Shown: piece by piece, positions 1 to 10,418 of the stretch
How the letters are laid out: the number at the start of each line of letters is the position of its first letter
How positions within the stretch are numbered: position 1 is the first letter of the stretch
DNA from: Ramazzottius varieornatus
Lineage: Eukaryota; Tardigrada; Eutardigrada; Parachela; Ramazzottiidae
Assembly (NCBI GenBank): GCA_001949185.1
Contig: BDGG01000002.1
Coordinates: 4,206,448 to 4,270,447, forward strand
Direction: 5' to 3'
DNA: 64,000 nt
Translations under genes and position numbers: made by a program
The notes under the pieces: generated by a model
What the model was told of the DNA's origin: nothing
The model's database searches: none
What the model saw: the letters and a program-made list of their open reading frames with translations, nothing else

Positions 1-1131
1 TAGTCGATCTCGGATTCGGCGTTGAATGCTCGTCGACGACTGTACTTGCTCTTTTTATCCGCTCTAAAAAGGAGTAAGGCATAAGGCGTGCGTTCAACTG
101 GAAAGATATTTCTCGCTACGCGTAATGTGCGTATTGACAAACTACGTCTACTGGACAAATTAATATAATTGATTCATGGACTTCCGGTCTGATGAACTTA
201 CTGAGATCTAACATCCGCAACAAGCTTTTCGATTGCTTCCGGGGAATCCTTGTGCTCGCCGTGGAGAATCGTGTTCGCGTTAGCGTAGAACCGTTCTCCC
301 CTAAATGAGAGAAGCAGATTTATATATAATGCTATGGCTATCTAATTTTGAGGGATTTTAAATGCACTATAGAAACGTACAACTCTTCTTTCTGTTGTTG
401 ATAACTCTCCATGTCAGGCTTGATCTGCTTGGTGAGGTTGTTATACTGTCTTATAGTGGAATCTTCGAAGGTGGAGAAGCCCATATCCGGATTCTTTTTT
501 CGTTTGTGCCGCACATCCTGAGCACTGGCTTCCGCCGCAGAGACCTCCAACACCTTCAGTCTGTCGTAATCCTGTCCTCCTTCCTCAGCCGCCTGGAAAT
601 GAAAATCACAGTTCAAAAAAAACTTCCACATAGATGCAATGCTACCCTGATAGCAGAGAAACATCCTGGGAAAGTATACGCAAAATTTCAGCGATATGAA
701 AACGAAGATGAAACCAACCTTGCGCTTCTCTGCATCGTTCAGTTTCCATTCTAGGCGCTCCCGTTTCGCTTCCCAGTTTGTTGGTAGCTTCTTACGGTAA
801 TCTTCCTCCACTACGTCTTTGTGGTTCAGGTTTCGTGCTTCGTTCTAAAAAGAGCAGAATGTTAGTTTAGAGTCAACACAGAGCGATGCTTTTCATGAGA
901 GGATGACTGATGTCAACAGTTCCGAAAAGAAATAACAGTACTCGCACGCGATCCACAATATCCTACCCGTTTCATGTGCAGCTCCCGTAACTTCTTCATC
1001 CGTTCATCGTGACGTGCTTTCGATGATATAGGGGTAGTGCTGCTGGTACAAGCGGAATTATCAACAGGAGCTGCGTTTTCGGGAACATTTCCGTCGGAGG
1101 TGCCGAGCTCACTCGTTGAAGGAGCATCCAT
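1..1131 (-). CDS. SYF2: Pre-mRNA-splicing factor SYF2 (3' partial)
   Basis: SYF2 is a small nuclear subunit of the NineTeen-complex side of the spliceosome. Five exons can be placed: 1131-967, 844-719, 592-381, 300-202 and 63 to beyond the window edge, with consistent phases (0, 0, 2, 2). The family signatures are in order: ELHMKR/NEARNLNHKDVVEEDYRKKL, then LPTNWEAKRERLEWKL, then KKNPDMGFSTFEDSTIRQY, then TKQIKPDMESYQQQKEEL, then GERFYANANTILHG, and KYSRRRAFNAESEIDY at the edge. The start at 1131 gives a short acidic, Ser/Thr-rich N-terminus before the conserved block. The last 25-30 codons expected for the family (the AKFN..AERFY end) lie to the left of the window. Exon 3 ends at a GTACGT donor rather than at the longer open frame, which is what restores the LGER junction seen in the family. 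Identification is secure. Confidence 0.93.
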
Positions 1132-1752
1132 CTGACAGCGAGCTGTTCCTGAGTAGGGTGCGACGGTGTGTTCTGTAGGTACAGGGGAGGTTCAATGACG
1201 CCAGAGAATGGATGAGATATCTCGAGATGACGAACGAACGAGGTTAGAACTTGGAAGCCAGGGAAGAACTCAGAAAATAGATCGCAAGTTCGCAACAGTA
1301 AACATCACTGTTATCACATCACATGACATGACTTACCGTCATATCGTACTCTATGTATTACCGCTTATGTGCGCCGATGTCAGCGGACCCAGCGGGGTCA
1401 CTGGCAACGCCCAACGAGACTCTTTTCACGAGGCCACAGTAAAAGCAATCAGGACTAATAACTTTACAGCCTCGTTTGGCAGGCCATTTAGGTAAAGAGC
1501 CATAACTTATAATTTATAATCGCGGTAACCATAAACACCACGAAGTTCTTCGAAACCGCGTACCAAAGTATGCAGAAAACCCATCAGCGGTCTGTTCGCG
1601 CCTTTGATTAGGCGTTCAGTCTGACTCAGTCAAAAATTATAGCATACAGTGTAATCCCGTTAGTTATAGAATCGGGAGCGGTGTCAAAGAACGAACAAAT
1701 TTATCAATACTAATTATTAGTACCGAAACCCGAATGGGTACGTCGAAAAATA
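1132..1752. other. Intergenic, SYF2 5' side / MCMBP 3' side
   Basis: These 620 bp separate two genes on the same strand. Short open frames occur on both strands (for example at 1208-1495 plus) but none has recognisable protein content, splice sites in phase or family similarity. The part next to 1131 should hold the SYF2 promoter; I see no clear TATA or other motif. Confidence 0.5.
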
Positions 1753-4405
1753 CTATCGGCTCGCAGCCAAGTCTTTCAAGCGAGCCTGACGAGTCTTCTC
1801 CATCCCGACAGCTTCCTCCCACCGCTCTTTTGTCAAAGTCTTCTCGCCATGGCTGATGCAAAGGTATCTGGCGAGTTCCAGTTGGTTATGCAGCTGTTCA
1901 CCTGACAAGGATCGATCCGACTTCCGGGTCTCCACGAATTCTTCCACAATCGCCTGCACACAGGTAGAAAACGAACCTTAGCATTCAGTTTACGATGAAG
2001 GGTAAGTTCCAACTATTCACCTGTCGCAAGCCCGTCGCTATTTCGTACTCTGCAAATTTAGCCATGACCAAATACTGCCGAATTCGCCACATGTCTTTTT
2101 CCGACAGTGTGTCCAGGTCTCTAAAATCGGCGCCAGTCAGGACATTGGAAGCCAGAGGAACGACGTAACGGCACTCGACCAAAGAACGACCCTGGCTCAG
2201 AACGAGGAGCGGAATGTCCATTCGGAAAGCCGCTTGCACTCCAAACTCGTAATCGAAGAGCAGCTCTTGATCCTTCGCCAGGCGCTGCAATGCCATCACA
2301 TTCCTCACGCCTGGAAAAAGAATTAGTTGGCGTTTGACATCTACTTGATTACCCATGTCCAACCGGTTTATTGAAAGATACTCTCAGCTTACCCGCATCG
2401 TTTAACGTTCCCGTCGTCATGCCGAGCTCGTCCAGCACAAGGTGAGTGTGCTTGGGAAGCTGCAAGAAACCAGGTTGAAGATCATGCTCCATGTCAGTCT
2501 GGCGTTCTTTGATTAGGGGAGCCATTCTAGAGCTGTTTAAGTTGGCGACCGTAAGACCGAAGGTTCTCAACTGGAAGGAAGTCAGGTTAGATTTTGCGGT
2601 CATCCGAATGTGATAATCAAGATACGGGAACTCGACAAGCAAATTCCACCAGGCCGTTCTTCCAAGTGGTACACGCTTCCAACAACACAGTGAAAACGTC
2701 CGCCACTTGAGAAACGATCTCGTTTGCCGAGCTCCCAATATTATTCCGGCCATCGAGCTCAGTTACAGCGGATGGTTACGAACCTGGGTGACGACATCTT
2801 CAACCTGTGAAAGTAACCTGCTTAGGAAAAGCGCATCCTCAGGTATGTCGATGACGTTCAACGAGAAATTCCCGATGGCCATGTCGGCGGTCCATGAATA
2901 TCTACCAAGTTAGTGTCGGATCACCATGTTCCAAGTTAGTATCGGAGCGTCAGCCGTGGACTGTGAGCAAGTTCAAACCATACTTACGTGGAAGAAAGCA
3001 GATACATAAGGATGTACTGAGTGGAAAGCTCGTCCCCTCGAAGACATCGTAGCAGTCGGTCAAAAAGAAGTTTCCTCGTGGAGTCGATGGACTGCTCTGT
3101 GGCAGCCAGTAGGGAAAGGTCTTCAAAATCCAAAATCATAATTATGGAGGATAACGAGAGAAGGTTAACAGTGATCGGCGAACGCCGAAACTAAGGCGAA
3201 GACTGTATGAGTACCCGCTTTCGCCAGCGGAAGGGCTGGATGGGCATGCGAGAGCTCTTCATACACGAGGACGCTCATCCTTATCTCCATAGACTTCTCA
3301 TCTCTAGCGGGAACCGCCTCGCCATCAACGTCGCCTGTGATATCGGCAGTGGATTTCTGAAGTGTTCCAAACAGCTCGATACTATCATTGATGCCGATAG
3401 CGGAGCCTGCGCCGGCAAACAGCTGCAATTAACAGCACAGATCAGACTTCCATTTTCGTAACCAGTTAGACTTTCTTCTGTCGAAGCGTACATACGTTTG
3501 CGATTACAGTGATATTGGCCCCAACTGCGTTCTCCTTGTCTTCCGCAAGAAGAGAGCCGAAGAGTCTGGTTTTCTGCTGCATTTCATCGTTCAGGGAGCA
3601 AACCCACTTTGCTTCAGCCGGAAGTGGAACACAACTAACTGAACGCATTTCTCGCAGACTGGATGGATCGCCTAACCCGACGACTGTTTCATTCTCCTGT
3701 AGAAAAGACCACCAAAATATCATAGAAAAACATCCGACCACTTTAAGCCCAGTGATGCTCACCAGAACTGGGACGGAGATTTTGAAAATGGAGCACACAT
3801 AATGAGTGTCCCCCGAAACTTCATTTCGGATATGGAGCATTGGCTGGTGATAACTCATCTGTTTCTCATCCTGCACCATGCATCGAAAACGCACTAAGAT
3901 ATTAGGAGAGAGAGCTTGCACTTCGTCTTTTGATAGTCCGTTGATGGAAGGAACCTACAGAACGGACAACCAATTGACCATCGAGAGTAAGCTGCATACC
4001 CGTTCAAAGAACACGGCGGTCGCACCAACAGTCGCATGCATTTCTTACCAAATAACGATAATCGAAGGTGCTACTTCGGAGCCTCTCCTGGAAAAATCTC
4101 TCCACCTCGGTACGTAGGCTTTCTGGATCATCACGGAATCTTGCCGTGTCTGAAGCTGCAGCGAACAGATCAAATAATTAAGGATGTTCAGTAAACTGCG
4201 AAGGTGCAACCTGCCAACTCCTGCGCCTTGTCCGAGTACTCTTCATGTGGAGTGGGAAATGTCAGAATTCGGCATCTGTCGTAAAACTGCGGAAACTGGT
4301 GGGGAAAAAACGAGAATAATGAAAGGAAAAAGAAGACTCACCGAAGATGCCATCCACAACAGTCAAAGGATCCAGAGCCCATTTCGGCGTAGAAGGTGCA
4401 GGCAT
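1753..4405 (-). CDS. MCMBP: Mini-chromosome maintenance complex-binding protein
   Basis: MCMBP binds MCM2-7 subunits in the nucleus, helps assemble and store MCM complexes, and acts during replication and cohesion. The first exon starts at 4405 (MPAPSTPKWALDPLTVVDGIF), followed by 4155-4049 (SLRTEVERFFQERL) and 3954-3763, which carries VPSINGLSKDEVQALSPNI and VRFRCMVQDEKQM, the strongest N-terminal match to animal MCMBP. Later exons give the INDSIELFGTL segment near 3400 and the C-terminal NVMALQRLAKDQELLFDYEF, LLVLSQGRSLVE and VEEFVETRKSD...ELARYLCISHGEKTLTKERW blocks near 1760-2300. The final stop is at 1753. The order of blocks is that of the complete family protein, so the gene looks intact. 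It faces EHD1 head to head across 850 bp. Exact boundaries of the middle exons (2360-3760) were not all resolved. Confidence 0.92.
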
Positions 4406-5258
4406 CGTGCAGTATTCTTGTGCGAAGAAGAATCAGAAGATCCGGTTAACGCACAGCCGACTTAGCTGCTGAAAGAATACCAGAGCAAGTGCAGATAACT
4501 TCCGGAAGACAGAAGAACTAGTAGCCGATCACGAGCCTCTGTCGAGGCCCGAGGGATTGAGGGAAGCACAATGAGATGCCACCAAAAATGAATCGCGAAA
4601 TTGCCATTCCAACCGGAAGTCCAACGGAACACTGGACACCTAGCCGAATCAGATGTCATAAAAGTGCTAAATCACATAATGTAAGTAGAGAAGTACGAGA
4701 ACGCATGCCAATTAGTTCAGATAAGTCGCGGCTCGAGACCCACCACACGCTGGGTTTTAAATTTTCAGTCGATGCGGACTGACACACATAGCTTGCTATC
4801 GTAAGGGCAATTACGTCACGCGGCCACGTTTTCTCGATACGTAAACGGATGGGTTGTTATACGTTTCATAAAGATTTTGGATTCCTCGTCATCGAGTCAC
4901 CAGTCGTCACTGTTCTGGAAAAACGCGTAACTGAGGTTACGCCTGACTGAGTAATCGTGATAACCCCCACTGAGGTATGTAGTGGATTCTGTCGACAATA
5001 CCTGTTGTGGATAGGAGGATCTGAAGAAGAGCATTCACACTGCGCAGGTAAGAAGCATCTTTAGTCTTCAGAGCTGATTAGGAGTTTTCTTCCCAGCTCC
5101 GTGGCCATTCTAATTTGTTGTTTTTCTTTCTTGTTTACGTGAAGTTTGTGACACGTTAAACTTATCAGTGTGTTCAGGGGGAAGATCCTCATCGTGCATC
5201 ACTTCGGACGGGCGAGAACTGAAACATTCTTCGATTGTAGCTTTTTCTAACTATCACC
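4406..5258. promoter_or_regulatory. Divergent intergenic region MCMBP / EHD1
   Basis: This 853-bp space lies between two genes transcribed away from each other, so both promoters and 5' UTRs should be here. A plausible leader splice acceptor or untranslated exon for EHD1 may lie within 5040-5258 (pyrimidine-rich tracts near 5080-5140), but nothing decides it. No coding content is recognised. Confidence 0.4.
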
Positions 5259-7502
5259 ATGTTACGCTGGATGAGATCAGATGGATCAGTGCGGAAGGAG
5301 CCCGAAGTCATCTCGTCCGTGGTGGACGGACTGAAGAAGTTGTACAGGAACACAATCTTGCCCTTGGAAGAACAGTACAAGTTCCATGAGTTCCACAGTC
5401 CCCAACTGGATGATCCTGACTTTGACGCGAAGCCCATGATCCTCCTCGTGGGACAATACTCTACTGGTAAAACCACCTTTATCCGTTACCTGATCGAACA
5501 AGATTTTCCGGGAATGAGGATTGGTCCTGAACCAACTACGGATGGTTTCATCGCGATCATGGGTGCTGACCAGGAAGGCGTCATCCCCGGAAACGCGCTG
5601 GTGGTCGATCCAAAACGACAGTTCAGAAAACTCAGTAAATTTGGGAATAATTTCCTCAATCGCTTCCAGTGTAGTTTAGTCAACAGCCCCGTCTTGGACA
5701 GCGTGACATTCGTCGACACTCCAGGTAAGACATATTCTGAATTATTTCCGAATATACATGAGACGCGAGAGACCGGCATACAGAGCAGGCCTGTTTTTCA
5801 GACATCTGCATACTCACAGACCAGAGCTGGCGGCCCATTGTGTGCATGCAGGTGGATGAAAGATCGGTTTCTTCGTATGTGTGTTCGTCGCTGTGACTCC
5901 TCACTGTCTGTTTTTTGGCAGCTGAGTCCTTCTGAGCGATTTCAGGCCGCGGTTACGTGAAAGTATACTCTAATTTTAATTTTTTAAACGTTTTTCTCCA
6001 GGTATTTTGAGTGGGGAGAAACAACGCATCGACCGCGGTTATGAATTTACTGGGGTTCTTGAATGGTTTGCTGAGCGTGTGGACCGCATTGTGTTGCTTT
6101 TCGACGCCCATAAGCTGGACATTAGCGATGAGTTTCGTCGAGCCATCGAGGCATTGAGAGGACACGATGACAAAATTCGTATTGTTCTGAACAAAGCGGA
6201 CATGGTTGATCATCAGCAGCTGATGCGCGTTTACGGTGCCTTGATGTGGTCCTTGGGCAAAGTGCTCAACACACCCGAAGTCGCCAGGGTGTACATTGGC
6301 TCATTCTGGGACCATCCCCTTCATAACGACTCAAACAGACGCTTGTTCGAAGCCGAGGAAGTGGACTTGTTCCGTGACATTCAAAGCTTGCCACGAAATG
6401 CCGCGTTGAGGAAACTGAATGACCTGATCAAACGTGCGCGCCTCGCCAAGGTACACATTTACGTATTCTTTTCAGTCTTATAGTCCTGTCTGAACTTTAA
6501 AGGTGGTCTTAGTGACTTTCGAGTCAGCGCATGTAAAGAAACTGTACCGACTAGACGACGCAGCAAAGTAGGATTACAACTTGCGAGTTTGTGACCGTTA
6601 TAGCATTGTGACTTGTATGGCACGTTGTCGTGTCCGCAGCGTGGCGCTGCGTGGTTAACAGGTACAGCTGTCTTTTATGGCGTGAGCTCACAACGCGCTA
6701 ATCCATCAAAAACTGGATTGTCTTGGTCGACTGCCTTTGTCGTTAACCTGCTTGCTTTCTCACATTTTCCTCTTGGTTGTAGGTGCATGCTTACATCATC
6801 AGTGCCTTAAAGAAAGAAATGCCGGCTGTTTTTGGTAAAGACAGCAAGAAGAAAGAGCTGATCGACAATCTGGGGCAGATCTACGCCCAAATCCAGAAAG
6901 AACACAACATTTCACCCGGTGACTTCCCCAACTTGCCGCGCATGCAGGAGTCTTTACGCAATCAGAACTTTGAGAAGTTCCACGTTCTGAACCCCAAGCT
7001 AATACAAAGAGTAGATCGTATGTTAGCCGAAGAGATTGCCGTGCTGATGAACATGATCAGTATGGAAGAGTCGAGGCAGACACAAGACCCAATCGTCAAA
7101 GGCGGAGCTTTCGATGGTCTGACCAAGTCACCCTTCGGTGTGGGCTACGGCGAAGGAGCCAACGCTGGTCAAGACGCCCCGGAATGGATCGTGGGCAAGG
7201 ACAAGTATAAGTACGACGAGGTCTTCTACCTGTTGAATCCGGTCGATGGCAAGATCACGGGCGCGGCAGCCAAGCAGGAAATGATCAAGTCCAAACTACC
7301 CAACTCGGTCCTTGGGAAGATTTGGAAGTTGGCCGATGTGGACAAGGATGGTATGCTGGATGTGGAAGAGTGGGCGCTGGCTAACCATCTGATCAGAATC
7401 AAACTGGAGGGAAACGAGCTACCGACAGAGCTCCCGACACATTTGTATCCGCCTTCGAAGACTGATAAGATTTATCCGCGTATGGGCAACGGCGAAGGAT
7501 AA
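5259..7502 (+). CDS. EHD1: EH domain-containing protein, EHD1-4 type
   Basis: EHD proteins are dynamin-like ATPases that tubulate membranes and drive exit of cargo from recycling endosomes. There are three exons: 5259-5724, 6002-6450 and 6783-7502, summing to 1,635 nt (544 residues plus stop), close to vertebrate EHD1. The N-terminus [16 protein letters not shown] matches the family start. The P-loop [27 protein letters not shown], the [13 protein letters not shown] switch region (split by intron 1) and LNKAD are all present, followed by the helical region with [20 protein letters not shown]. The C-terminal EH domain has [17 protein letters not shown], an intact EF-hand-type calcium loop, and [13 protein letters not shown], which forms the NPF-binding pocket. 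The protein is very conserved and apparently functional. Assignment to one vertebrate paralogue is not meaningful; it is probably the single invertebrate EHD (Past1) orthologue. Confidence 0.96.
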
Positions 7503-7797
7503 ACGGTTTGTTTTCTTAGCTTTCCATTCGGTTTACTACAGCTATTTATATTTTCTATCAAAGACGATTATCTTTGCTCGGATCATTCATCGTAATCTTT
7601 ACGCTTGCGCGATTCTTCTGTTAGATTTGGTTATTCCATTGATCGTTTTCGTTGTATCGTGAAATTGTGAAGAGTGCGGGACCTGCGGGTGACTTGCCAA
7701 GACAGTAATTCAAACTCCCAGTGAAGACACGCGAAAATCGAGCCAGAGCTGAATATCAAAGACAGATACCAGAAGGTGTATGCACAAGGAAGCATTG

Positions 7798-8715
7798 TTA
7801 TCTTTGGAGAGGAAACAGTACTCGGCTCCCCGCGAAAGACTCTTCAGTATTCGCTTCGTCCGAAGATTCAGAGTCGTTGTCGGAATCTTCTGAGTCTTCC
7901 GATGAATCTAAGTGGGACGGACCACCACGGTTTAGATTCGGTGACAAGTCGGAATAGTCCTCTTCGCTGCCTTCGTCGTCGTCAGATTCAAGGATCCCGA
8001 GCTTGAGGGGTGTCGTTTCAGGTTCTATTCTCCCCTCTGTCGGTGCCGGACTTTCTTTCGGGCCGGTACTAAATCCTTCTGGCCTGAGAAGAATCGCTAT
8101 TTGCGGTTGTGTTTACAGTGGACGAACAACAGAGACTGAACTGACACATAAGCGAAACGAGCGTAGACTACTGGTATAATAAATTATATAGAATCTAATC
8201 AGAATCATATACAGTAGTAGATAACCAGTACCTCGTACGTACCATTTTCCTTCGGACGCAATATATGCAATCTGTTGCTTTGTGCGTATTATGTTGACGA
8301 TTTCTCCTTTCACTCGATCACCTTCTGATATCGGTTCGACAAGGACAAAGTCACCTACACAGAAAAGAAATAATGTGATTATACCGTGCTCGCCATATGA
8401 TATTGTCTGCTCAATTACTACGAAACGACATGACAACGTACCTCTCTTGATCCAGACAGTCTTGCGGAACTTAGGAGGCATGCTAACCAAGTATATCTCG
8501 CCTGACGAAGTCTCCACCTCGTGCAGGTTGTTTCCTCGTGGCCCCACAATCTTTAAAGAGCATTCAAAAGAACTAAACTATACAAAAAGTCGTATGAAGC
8601 AGATGAACCAGAATGATCTTACGCGAACTATTTCCTGTTTCCGCTCCTCGTCAGGTAGCACATAACCATCGAGAAATTCTTGAGACACCAGTTTCCGTTT
8701 CGTAGCTTCGGACAT
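7798..8715 (-). CDS. EIF1AD: Probable RNA-binding protein EIF1AD
   Basis: EIF1AD is a nuclear protein with an eIF1A-type S1/OB fold. Four exons, 8715-8623, 8550-8442, 8354-8243 and 8083-7798, sum to 600 nt (199 residues plus stop). Start MSEATKRKLVSQEFL matches the family, followed by PDEERKQEIVRIVGPRGNNL, HEVETSSGEIYLVSMPPKFR and the OB-fold end VWIKRGDFVLVEPISEGDRV. The third exon ends with GKW split at a GTACGT donor, and exon four resumes with PEGFS, matching the family's WPEAF. The C-terminal tail is acidic and serine-rich (ESDDDEGSEEDYSDL, SSEDSEDSDNDSESSDE), as in vertebrates, but longer. It converges on EHD1, whose stop is 295 bp away. Its ATG is overlapped in another frame by a membrane-protein ORF that starts upstream on the same strand. 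Confidence 0.93.
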
Positions 8716-9041
8716 GATTGTTCTGTAGAAGTCCCGGAATAACAGTCAGAATGGAACTGCTCGACAAATCCCGGGATACCAGCGCCTGCTCCGGGATTGC
8801 GGATATCTGGATTATTGACACGCTCTTCGCGGGTTGTAAGGTTGCTCGCTAATCGGTCCACTTGTGCCAAAAGACTGCTACTCCACTTGGAATTTCTCCT
8901 CCACAGTGATCCTGCTAGAAATGGAACGACGAATGATAGCGATATTAGTATTATGGCAACTATAAGGAATGAAAGAAATCGAAATAGCGACTGGCGAGAT
9001 TCGATCATTCCGGCAGAGTGTGATGTCATTTCCGGTGTCAT
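8628..9041 (-). CDS. Hypothetical single-pass membrane protein ORF overlapping EIF1AD start
   Basis: This is a 137-codon uninterrupted frame directly upstream of, and overlapping, exon 1 of EIF1AD in a different frame. It starts MTPEMTSHSAGMIESRQ and has one strong hydrophobic segment at about residues 20-45 (FRFLSFLIVAIILISLSFVV, then PFLAGSLW), then a basic RRNSK stop-transfer flank and a polar tail. It could be a real small membrane protein expressed from a shared or bicistronic transcript, or the 5' UTR of EIF1AD read by chance. If the EIF1AD exon 1 donor at 8623-8622 is used, the frame reaches its stop (8628) just before the donor, so the ORF fits wholly inside that exon. No family is recognised. 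Confidence 0.35.
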   Translation of the reverse strand: MTPEMTSHSAGMIESRQSLFRFLSFLIVAIILISLSFVVPFLAGSLWRRNSKWSSSLLAQVDRLASNLTTREERVNNPDIRNPGAGAGIPGFVEQFHSDCYSGTSTEQSCPKLRNGNWCLKNFSMVMCYLTRSGNRK

Positions 9042-9208
9042 TCAGTGATGTCACAGCGACTCTTGCCCCTCTGCACTTGCTGACAGCGGGGTGGCTTTGT
9101 TTTCAGTTCTTTTCTGTCTTCTCCTGTGTAGCATTCACGTTGTTCTCCTCCAAGATCTTATGTACTCGAGTAGGAAGCTGGACGACGGCTAATGTTTGTC
9201 ACTGTGCC

Positions 9209-10138
9209 ATGGACGATAGCCTAAACGATGGAAAGAAAGGGAAGAAAGAAGATAAGGGCAAGGATGAGCAGGTAAGGGTATTTTCTTCGAGCTTCGTAAT
9301 GTAATTTCTTCCATAGTTCTTCCTTGCCTGAGTTTCTTTTCCTTTATCTGCTAGTGGCTGAATTAGAGGTTAACTGATACTTCTTCACCGTAGATGCTTC
9401 GAGCTGCTGTCCACTACATCATCTACAAGATCTCTGAAGAAGTCGCATCGACCACCAACGTAAAATTTACGAAGGATGTCATCGCCAGTCTTGCCAATCA
9501 TTTCTACCGCGTAAACGCGAACTCAGTCTTGATCCTGTTTGTGTACCTCTCCCCGAAGCACGTTTGACCTCTTGGACTCTTTCTACAGGATTTTGCTACT
9601 CGCGGCCGCGATCTCGAACATTTCGCAAGGTAGTACAGTGTTTGCTCTGAGCTGACAAACGGTGATTTTTCCGAAAGCGCCTGACATCGCAGAATACGTT
9701 CCCGGGTTTCTGACGTCATGCGGGAATTTGATCAGTAATGGCAGTGCATCTTTTCAAACACTTTTTTTAAAGTGGTTTCCTGGTGTTTTTGTTTTCAGAC
9801 ATGCCAAGCGCTCTAAAATTCAGCCTGACGATGTTCGGCTAATGTACCGCAACTGCCCCGATATCGTTGCACAAGCAGACGTGGCTCTTACGAAGAATGA
9901 GAAAGAAAAGCAAGAAGCGAAAGCAGCCAGCAAACCGAAGAGTAAAGTTGGCCGACTGAACTCCGAAGAACTGTCCAATTCCAGAGAGCCGTCGGTGGAG
10001 GCTGAGCTGGAGGACAAGAATGCACACGACGGGGAAGATGGGGCGGAAGGCGAGAAAGATCCGGCACAGGATGTTGATCGACTTAACGATCCTGAGCCCG
10101 TGGCGCACGACTTTATGGACATTGAATCCGACTTTTGA
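9209..10138 (+). CDS. CENPS: Centromere protein S / MHF1 histone-fold protein
   Basis: CENP-S (MHF1, APITD1) pairs with CENP-X as a histone-fold heterotetramer that binds DNA at kinetochores and activates FANCM at stalled forks. Four exons, 9209-9271, 9394-9510, 9589-9629 and 9799-10138, sum to 561 nt (186 residues). The first exon is a lysine-rich leader (MDDSLNDGKKGKKEDKGKDE). The histone fold follows: MLRAAVHYIIYKISEEVA (helix 1), FTKDVIASLANHFYRDFA and RGRDLEHFARHAKRSKI (helix 2), then QPDDVRLMYRNCPDIV (helix 3). The C-terminal tail after residue about 115 is charged and glutamate-rich. The AG/A split codon in RHAKRS confirms the short 41-bp third exon. The 5' side is head to head with EIF1AD; the 3' end converges on otopetrin with a MITE between. 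Confidence 0.92.
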
Positions 10139-10194
10139 CTTTTCGTATTTGTGGTCCTTCATGTAGCAGAGAGTTCCGAAGAGTATTCCAGGAT

Positions 10195-10352
10195 TACTGT
10201 AGTGCTACCAAATTATCGCGCACTCAACCACGTGATGAGCCATGGTTGGCCGATTGATCAGATGTTATCACTGTAACGTCGATGACTCTCACCCGGGCAT
10301 CGTTTACTGTTCACGTGGTTTGAGTGCGCCATAATCTGGTAGCACTACAGTA
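10195..10352. mobile_element. MITE with TA target duplication
   Basis: This is a 154-bp non-coding element at 10197-10350 flanked by TA on both sides. The termini are inverted repeats of roughly 40 bp: CTGTAGTGCTACCAAATTAT at the left and the reverse complement of CTGTAGTGCTACCAGATTAT at the right, continuing through GCGCACTCAA.CCACGTGA. TA duplication plus long TIRs fits a Tc1/mariner-type non-autonomous element. It sits between the 3' ends of CENPS and otopetrin. Confidence 0.8.
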
Positions 10353-10418
10353 TATTCTGGACAAATAGCAGTAACAATACTACTTAGCATCGTTTCGAAA
10401 TTATCTCAACCCGCAGAG

